Shown piece by piece: positions 7,033-11,671 of a DNA stretch of 11,671 nt. The stretch is from Leptolyngbyaceae cyanobacterium M65_K2018_010 (GTDB lineage Bacteria; Cyanobacteriota; Cyanobacteriia; Phormidesmidales; Phormidesmidaceae), in the NCBI GenBank assembly GCA_015295885.1, contig DVEE01000552.1, positions 1-11,671 on the forward strand, in the 5' to 3' direction. Each line of letters begins with the position of its first letter. Position 1 is the first letter of the stretch. The notes under the pieces are model-generated. The model was not told the DNA's origin. It worked only from the letters and a program-made list of their open reading frames with translations, and searched no databases. Made by a program: the position numbers and the translations under genes.

Positions 7033-7356
7033 ATGCCATCTCCGTCAGATGCCCACCCTGTTCGACGGTTCATTCGCCACAAGGCCCAACAAAAAATTAC
7101 CACTACCCTCAAGGCAGAACTAGATTGGCTGCTGTTTCAGGATCTGGTGAGTACGGTCTTACAGCCCCCCGTAAATCCAGCCATCTATACGGGCTATGCC
7201 AGCCGCGAACAGGCAGAAGCCGTTGAAGACCAGGTGGCCAGTGCCATTGCTAGCGCCTATCTGCGACTGTGGCAACGGCGGCAAAATGCGGAGGTGCAAA
7301 GGCTCAACCAGTTGCTGGACAGCCCTGGGGCAGCAACCGGTGGCTACCTCGGCTGA
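7033..7356 (+). CDS. Short hypothetical protein, 107 residues
   Basis: Family not recognised. The predicted protein is soluble and mainly helical: a basic N-terminus (VRRFIRHKAQQK, 10-21), a helix with LDWLLFQDLVSTVL (30-43), a short PPVNPAIYTGY turn (45-55), then a long charged helix (about 58-92, including AYLRLWQRRQNAEVQRL). It ends in a flexible GAATGGYLG tail. There is no signal peptide, metal site or enzyme motif. A TAAAAT box lies 49 bp before the ATG, which supports it being expressed on its own. Its last 13 bp overlap the 3' end of the DUF6464 gene on the other strand, a tail-to-tail arrangement that could give antisense 3' ends. It looks like a small conserved cyanobacterial protein, but that is an impression. 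Confidence 0.65.
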   Translation: MPSPSDAHPVRRFIRHKAQQKITTTLKAELDWLLFQDLVSTVLQPPVNPAIYTGYASREQAEAVEDQVASAIASAYLRLWQRRQNAEVQRLNQLLDSPGAATGGYLG

Positions 7357-7697
7357 AAGTGTTGACAACCCTGGCAGGGGCCTAGGGGGTTAACGGCACA
7401 GCGCACCAATTGGGATTGTGCATTGTAGCGACAACTGGCGTTGCCAATCACAGTGCGATGCCCCACCTGCGACACTTCATCTAACCGGGGGGCCGGCTTT
7501 AGGATAAGGGTGATTTTGTGCAATTGGTAGCGGTTGGCGCGCAACTGGTAGCGATGGCGCCGTTCTAGCACGATATAGACGGTGCCCTCAAACTCGAACC
7601 AGTGGCCTGGTTGAGGAGGCGTGGCCAGATAAATCTGGCCCAGGGGTTGATGGGATTCGCATGAAATCAGTTCGGTAGCTAGGGCAGGGGGGTGCAT
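7344..7697 (-). CDS. DUF6464 family protein (cyanobacterial, unknown function)
   Basis: 117 residues from the ATG at 7697. From memory of the family, the diagnostic parts are the opening LATELISCESHQPLGQIYL, then PQPGHWFEFEGTVYIVLERR, the basic RYQLRANRYQLHKI core, and the C-terminal cysteine segment ASCRYNAQSQLVRCAVNP followed by GPCQGC. The four cysteines (ASC, RC, PC, GC) may bind a metal; this is inference. A longer reading starts at GTG 7730, only 3 bp after the valS stop, adding 11 residues. I prefer the ATG because the family usually begins just before the ELI segment, but neither start has a convincing ribosome binding site. It lies immediately downstream of valS on the same strand and is probably co-transcribed with it. 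A small AGGAC/GTCCT hairpin (7721-7735) covers the junction. Function unknown. Confidence 0.8.
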   Translation of the reverse strand: MHPPALATELISCESHQPLGQIYLATPPQPGHWFEFEGTVYIVLERRHRYQLRANRYQLHKITLILKPAPRLDEVSQVGHRTVIGNASCRYNAQSQLVRCAVNPLGPCQGCQHFQPR

Positions 7698-7733
7698 GAT
7701 AGGTTCAAAAACCCTGGGCCAGGACGGCACGTC

Positions 7734-10700
7734 CTAGAGCAACTGCAAGCGCGACTGCAAAATGGCCGCCTGGGCCTCGGCCTCGGCTAGGGCATCGCGG
7801 GCCCCCTGCACCACCTCTGGCGGTGCCTTATCTACGAAACCGGGGTTACTGAGTCGCCCCGATAGGGATTTGATTTCAGCCTCAACCTTGGCGAGATCCT
7901 TGGTCAGTTTGGCGCGCAGAGCCTCGATATCGACGATGCCGGTGAGCGGAATCAGCACCTGCACCGTACCGGTCACTCCAGCAAAGAGCTGGCGCGACGG
8001 GGGCGCTTCTGCCGGGGCCAGGGCTAGGTCGGCAGGACTGTCAGCCCGATCGAGGGGGGGCGAGGTTTGGGCTGGGGCCGCCCCCTTGAGCCTGGGCAGA
8101 GGGGTGCTGGGTCGGGGGCTGGGGGACTCTGGCCCCATGGCATCTAGCCACCATTGGTGCAGGGTTTGTTGAAACCGCTGCCGATCGCCAGCCTTGAGCC
8201 AGTGGCGACGGACAAAATTCACGGTATAGCCCAGACCTACCAGTTCCATCAGGCTACCCAACAGGGGCGTACTATCCACCGCTGCGGCCACGGCTGCAAG
8301 CAGCTTCAGAGCAATCAGCCCAGCCAACAGCCACAGCAGGGTAAAGGCGGGCCGGCGCAGATCCCCAAAGAAGCTACTGGTGTAATGGAGGGGTTGCTCT
8401 AGCAGAGGCTGCATGGCCTGCCAAAAATCCTTCACCTCGGCCACTAGGCGCTGGCTATCCAGCTTGGCCAGGGGGTTTCCCCTAGGGCCTGGGGGAGGGG
8501 TATCGGCGGGGCCGGGCTGGGTACCGGCAATCACCAACGAGTCGATCTTACCCAGGTCCCTAATGTAGTCGGCGGTGGCCTGTAGGACTTGCCGTTCTGC
8601 CGGGTTTTCGCTTTGCAGAATGGTTTCAATGCGCAGGCCCGGTTTGATGCCCGCCTCGGCCCGGAGGTTCCGCACGGTGCGCACGGTGTTAAACAGTAGG
8701 GTAAACTGCTGCTCCAGTTGGTCATCCACCAGCCCTGGGAAAGCGGTCGGGTAGGGCTGCACGGCCAGGAACTGGTCCTCGCCCACCTGGGTGAGGGTGT
8801 GCCAAACCTCTTCCGTGATGTGGGGCATGAAGGGGTGCAGCAGTTTGAGCGTGCCATCTAACACAAAGGCTAGGGTTTGTTGGGCGGTGCGCTTGGATAG
8901 GCCATCGGTTTGCAGGCGGGTTTTGACCAGTTCGATGTACCAGTCGCAGAAGTCGCCCCAGATAAACTCGTAGAGGTCTTTGGCAGCTTCCCCCAGGCCG
9001 TACTGATCCAGGTGGCGGCGCACGCTCTGGACCACCCGATTGTAGCGGGATAAAATCCAACGGTCGGCCAGTTCTAAGTGGTTCAGGTCCGGCACCCCCA
9101 GAACTGCGGGAGACTGTCCATCCAGGTTCATCATCACAAACCGGGAGGCATTCCACAGTTTGTTGGTGAAGTTGCGGGAGGCTTCGACGGAACTGGATTC
9201 GTCGGTTTTGCGATCGTACTCCAGGCGAATATCCTGACCGGCCCCAGTCACCTCCCGAATCAGGGTGTAGCGTAGGGCGTCGGTGCCGTACTTATTGATC
9301 AGCACCAGGGGATCGATGCCATTATTGGCCGACTTAGACATCTTTTTGTTGTTTTCATCCCGCACCAACCCGTGGATATAGACCGTTTCAAAGGGCATGG
9401 CATGGGTAAAGTGACCGGCCATCATGGTCATGCGGGCCACCCAGAAAAAGATGATGTCAAAGCCAGTCACCAGGGTGGTGGTGGGGTAGTAGGTTTGGAA
9501 GTCCTGGCTAGACTCGTCGGGCCAGCCCAGGGTGGAAAAGGGCCATAGCCCTGAGGAAAACCAGGTATCCAGGACATCGGGATCCCGCACTAGGGTGACC
9601 GTTTCGCCAAACTGTTGCTTAGCCCTAGCCCAAGCCTCAGCTTCGGTGGTTGCTACCACAAAGGGGGTGTGATCGGTGATTTCACCCTCGGTTTCACTGA
9701 CGGCATACCAGGCGGGAATCTGGTGCCCCCACCACAACTGGCGGGAAATGCACCAGTCCTTCAGGTTTATCAACCAGTCGCGGTAGACCTTAGTCCACCG
9801 TTCTGGGACGAACTTGGGCTCCTGGCGACGGTCCAGATAATCTAGCGCCTGGTCCGCCAGGGGACGAATCTTAACAAACCACTGGGTCGAGAGTAGCGGT
9901 TCCACTGGCACTTTGCCGCGATCGCTGTAGGGCACCGTATGGCGATAGTCCTCTACCTTAACGAGGAACCCTTCCTCATCTAACCGCCGGACTACCCCCT
10001 GGCGAGCTTCAAAGCGGTCTAACCCCTCGAAGGGTCCGGCCTGCTCGTTCATGGTGCCGTCCTTGTGCATGACGGTAATCATGGGCAGGTTGTGGCGCTG
10101 GCCCATGGCAAAGTCGTTGGGGTCGTGGGCGGGGGTCACCTTGACGCAGCCGGTGCCAAACTCCGCATCTACATACTCGTCTGCAATCACGGGAATTTCC
10201 CGATTCACGATGGGTAGCCGCAGGGTTTTACCCACCAGGTGCCGGTAGCGTTCGTCCTGGGGATTCACCGCCACCGCGGTATCGCCCAGCATGGTTTCAG
10301 GGCGGGTAGTGGCCACTTCCACATAGCCTGACCCATCGGTGAAGGGGTAGCGGAAGTGCCAGAGATGGCCCTCGATTTCCTTCTGCTCTACCTCCAGATC
10401 GGAGACCGCCGACTGGCTAGACGGACACCAGTTGACCATGTAGTTGCCCCGGTAGATCAATCCTTCCTCGTAGAGTTGGGTAAAGGCGGTGAGCACCGCG
10501 TGGGTTAGCCCCTCATCCAGGGTGAAGCGCTCCCGCGACCAATCCACGGAAACCCCCAACTTGCGCAGTTGATTGACGATGGTGCCGCCCGACTCGGTTT
10601 TCCAGACCCAGGCCCGTTCCAGGTAGCGATCGCGGCCCAGGCTCTCTTTGCTCAGTCCTTCGGCCTGGAGTTGCTTGTCCAGCAGGGTGCTGACCGCAAT

Positions 10701-10970
10701 GCTGGCGTGATCGGTTCCGGGCAGCCAGAGGGTATTGCGCCCGGCCATCCGCTGATAGCGTACAATCGTATCGATCAACGCATTCTCAAAGGCATGACCC
10801 ATGTGCAGGCTGCCGGTCACATTAGGGGGCGGAATCACCACACAAAAGGGTGCTCCCGGATGCTGGGGGTCCGCCTTAAAGACCTGCTGGTCTTCCCACC
10901 GGGTTTGCCACTTGGCCTCGGTTTGCGTCGGGTCGTACTGGGCAGAGAGGGTGGAAATAGTGGCCGTCAT
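7734..10970 (-). CDS. valS: Valyl-tRNA synthetase with membrane-anchoring CAAD insert
   Basis: Class I synthetase that charges tRNA-Val, 1078 residues from the ATG at 10970. Visible in order: PPPNVTGSLHMGHA (47-60, HIGH signature); the CP1 editing domain with TTRPETMLGDTAVAV and GTGCVKVTPAHDPNDF (about 221-287); WCISRQLWWGHQIPAWY; the KMSKS loop (543-547); the anticodon-binding domain to about 815; and a C-terminal coiled-coil arm (about 993-1078, SNPGFVDKAPPEVV). Between the last two lies an extra ~175 residues absent from ordinary bacterial ValRS: a CAAD domain with two membrane helices (about 875-898 and 901-923) and a Pro/Ser/Ala-rich linker. CAAD domains are known to attach some cyanobacterial synthetases to thylakoid membranes. 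A longer frame from 11027 adds 19 residues; I prefer MTATISTLSAQYDP because cyanobacterial ValRS usually begins there. Essential gene, followed 3' by the DUF6464 gene. Confidence 0.97.
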   Translation of the reverse strand: MTATISTLSAQYDPTQTEAKWQTRWEDQQVFKADPQHPGAPFCVVIPPPNVTGSLHMGHAFENALIDTIVRYQRMAGRNTLWLPGTDHASIAVSTLLDKQLQAEGLSKESLGRDRYLERAWVWKTESGGTIVNQLRKLGVSVDWSRERFTLDEGLTHAVLTAFTQLYEEGLIYRGNYMVNWCPSSQSAVSDLEVEQKEIEGHLWHFRYPFTDGSGYVEVATTRPETMLGDTAVAVNPQDERYRHLVGKTLRLPIVNREIPVIADEYVDAEFGTGCVKVTPAHDPNDFAMGQRHNLPMITVMHKDGTMNEQAGPFEGLDRFEARQGVVRRLDEEGFLVKVEDYRHTVPYSDRGKVPVEPLLSTQWFVKIRPLADQALDYLDRRQEPKFVPERWTKVYRDWLINLKDWCISRQLWWGHQIPAWYAVSETEGEITDHTPFVVATTEAEAWARAKQQFGETVTLVRDPDVLDTWFSSGLWPFSTLGWPDESSQDFQTYYPTTTLVTGFDIIFFWVARMTMMAGHFTHAMPFETVYIHGLVRDENNKKMSKSANNGIDPLVLINKYGTDALRYTLIREVTGAGQDIRLEYDRKTDESSSVEASRNFTNKLWNASRFVMMNLDGQSPAVLGVPDLNHLELADRWILSRYNRVVQSVRRHLDQYGLGEAAKDLYEFIWGDFCDWYIELVKTRLQTDGLSKRTAQQTLAFVLDGTLKLLHPFMPHITEEVWHTLTQVGEDQFLAVQPYPTAFPGLVDDQLEQQFTLLFNTVRTVRNLRAEAGIKPGLRIETILQSENPAERQVLQATADYIRDLGKIDSLVIAGTQPGPADTPPPGPRGNPLAKLDSQRLVAEVKDFWQAMQPLLEQPLHYTSSFFGDLRRPAFTLLWLLAGLIALKLLAAVAAAVDSTPLLGSLMELVGLGYTVNFVRRHWLKAGDRQRFQQTLHQWWLDAMGPESPSPRPSTPLPRLKGAAPAQTSPPLDRADSPADLALAPAEAPPSRQLFAGVTGTVQVLIPLTGIVDIEALRAKLTKDLAKVEAEIKSLSGRLSNPGFVDKAPPEVVQGARDALAEAEAQAAILQSRLQLL
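8142..8471 (-). other. CAAD domain region within valS
   Basis: Encodes the approximate CAAD part: an amphipathic lead-in (LVAEVKDFWQAMQPLLEQPL), helix one (FTLLWLLAGLIALKLLAAVA), a DSTP turn, helix two (LLGSLMELVGLGYTVNFV), then the basic/aromatic RRHWLKAGDRQRF. The two helices map to about 8202-8348. Boundaries are estimates from sequence character. Confidence 0.8.
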
Positions 10971-11231
10971 CACAAAACCTGGGAGGCGATACATCGTTAC
11001 AGACAGTTTACCTACCGATTCTGCCATTTAGAGAACCGATAGGCTCAGGCCAGGGGCTAGAAATGTAGGGCAGAGATAGCTATCCACTCAAGCCCGACGG
11101 GCCACCCGACCGGAGCCCTGGGGGACGGCCCCATAAGCGGGCCAAGGCCCCGGATTGAGGATCTAGCCGATGCCCTCCGTGCTTCGGCGGAGGATGAACG
11201 CAGCGGAAAGTGTTAAGATAAGTAAATATTC

Positions 11232-11255
11232 TGGGTCGGCACCCACCTACGGGTG
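11232..11255 (+). promoter_or_regulatory. Two mutually exclusive small hairpins
   Basis: TGGGT (11232-11236) can pair with ACCCA (11241-11245), while CACCC (11240-11244), overlapping that arm, can instead pair with GGGTG (11251-11255). Both stems are 5 bp, so only one can form at a time. In a leader upstream of a terminator-like hairpin this could be a switch; the stems are short and chance is possible. Confidence 0.3.
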
Positions 11256-11343
11256 AGCAATTATTGCAGCTCCATAAGCTTAAGGATTTTTCCCTGGCCT
11301 ATGGTGTAGTTTATCTCTATTACTTATTAGATACCCTGCTAAG

Positions 11344-11384
11344 GCACAGAACGCTTGTACGAGCTGTGCTCAAGTTTGTTTTTT
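11344..11384 (+). terminator. Candidate intrinsic terminator or attenuator in the leader
   Basis: GCACAG (11344-11349) pairs with CTGTGC (11364-11369), followed within nine bases by GTTTGTTTTTT ending at 11384. An alternative inner hairpin is GAGC-TGT-GCTC (11361-11371), which sits directly before the T-run. It is 139 bp before the ATG at 11523 on the same strand and reads away from valS. It could therefore end a small RNA or attenuate the downstream gene. The stem is short, so confidence is moderate. Confidence 0.45.
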
Positions 11385-11522
11385 ATTCCTTCGATGGAGG
11401 GGCGGATACTCGCCTAGATAGGTGATTTTCTGCCGAAACAACTCCCTCAGTCAGGGGCCCTGGTCTGAGCAGCGAGCACTTTTTCATAACATCATCATTT
11501 CTGACCTCTGCGTACCTTATCT

Positions 11523-11671
11523 ATGACTGCCACGGTTGAATTCCCCCTACCCACCGACTGTGCCTTGCCGACTTGGTTAAAGTCCTGTGTGCTGGCTCAT
11601 CACCAGGGGGCCTATGACGAATCGGCCGAATTCGAGCCAGATGAATCTAATAATTCGTTGGTATGTCAAGC
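11523..11671 (+). CDS. Unidentified protein, N-terminal fragment (cut by window end)
   Basis: The frame from ATG 11523 stays open to the window edge (49 codons plus 2 bases). It begins MTATVEFPLPTDCALPTWLK, continues with SCVLAHHQGAYDESAEFEPD and is acidic towards the end. There is no signal peptide and no recognisable domain in the part visible. No Shine-Dalgarno site precedes it. A long possible leader with hairpins lies upstream. Codon use looks like the neighbouring genes. Too little is visible for a family call. Confidence 0.55.
   Translation, partial: MTATVEFPLPTDCALPTWLKSCVLAHHQGAYDESAEFEPDESNNSLVCQ

Larger units (their letters stand above)
10971..11522. other. Long divergent intergenic region between valS and the next gene
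   Basis: 552 bp without a supported gene. The valS-proximal half is GC-rich with small hairpins, GGCCC/GGGCC (11127-11143) and CCTCCG/CGGAGG (11174-11193). The other half is AT-rich, beginning with TTAAGATAAGTAAATATT at 11213-11230, a plausible promoter area for the plus strand. Then come alternative small hairpins (11232-11255), a GCAAT-T-ATTGC dyad (11257-11267) and a terminator-like structure (11344-11384). No tRNA or known riboswitch was recognised. Confidence 0.5.

Noticed and set aside
11150..11215. Minus-strand sequence with CGTTCATCC followed by a CTCCG hairpin, reminiscent of the glnA (glutamine) riboswitch
   Set aside because: The second conserved part of that motif, the CGGAAGTAGG-like segment, is absent; GCATCGG stands there instead. 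The downstream gene would be valS, not a nitrogen gene.

Overview
The window looks like chromosomal DNA of a cyanobacterium, probably a GC-rich filamentous type near Leptolyngbya/Nodosilinea (genus is inference). Reasons: at least eight copies of the cyanobacterial HIP1 octamer GCGATCGC (333, 734, 1782, 1911, 1946, 3765, 9918, 10626); a valyl-tRNA synthetase carrying the membrane-anchoring CAAD insert known from cyanobacteria; a DUF6464-type protein, a family I know only from cyanobacteria; and starts that mostly lack Shine-Dalgarno sequences.

Left part (1-2179), envelope and housekeeping: the C-terminal end of a TamB-like translocation/assembly protein, then signal peptidase I (lepB) on the same strand. 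Convergent with these is a membrane-anchored or secreted endonuclease/exonuclease/phosphatase (EEP) family protein.

Middle part (2180-7032), accessory in character: long intergenic stretches, several AT-rich, full of short dyads. They surround a small zinc-ribbon protein with a C-terminal membrane helix (minus strand) and a 1123-residue protein (3343-6714, plus strand) that I cannot assign to any family. Two 39-nt hairpins of equal length with the same terminal 7-mers (TGGCAGG/CCTGCCA) lie on either side of this pair, at 2581-2619 and 6902-6940. The large protein is the best candidate here for something undescribed, but the sequence does not reveal its function and I see no partner genes that make a recognisable system.

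Right part (7033-11671): a short unrecognised plus-strand gene converges on, and overlaps by 13 bp, a minus-strand pair of valS and a DUF6464 gene just downstream of it. ValRS has two predicted membrane helices and a proline-rich linker inserted between the anticodon-binding domain and the C-terminal coiled-coil arm. Upstream of valS is a 552-bp divergent region with mutually exclusive small hairpins and a terminator-like hairpin plus T-run. It leads to a plus-strand gene, cut off by the window edge, that I cannot identify.

No tRNA, rRNA, CRISPR array, transposase or phage gene was seen.
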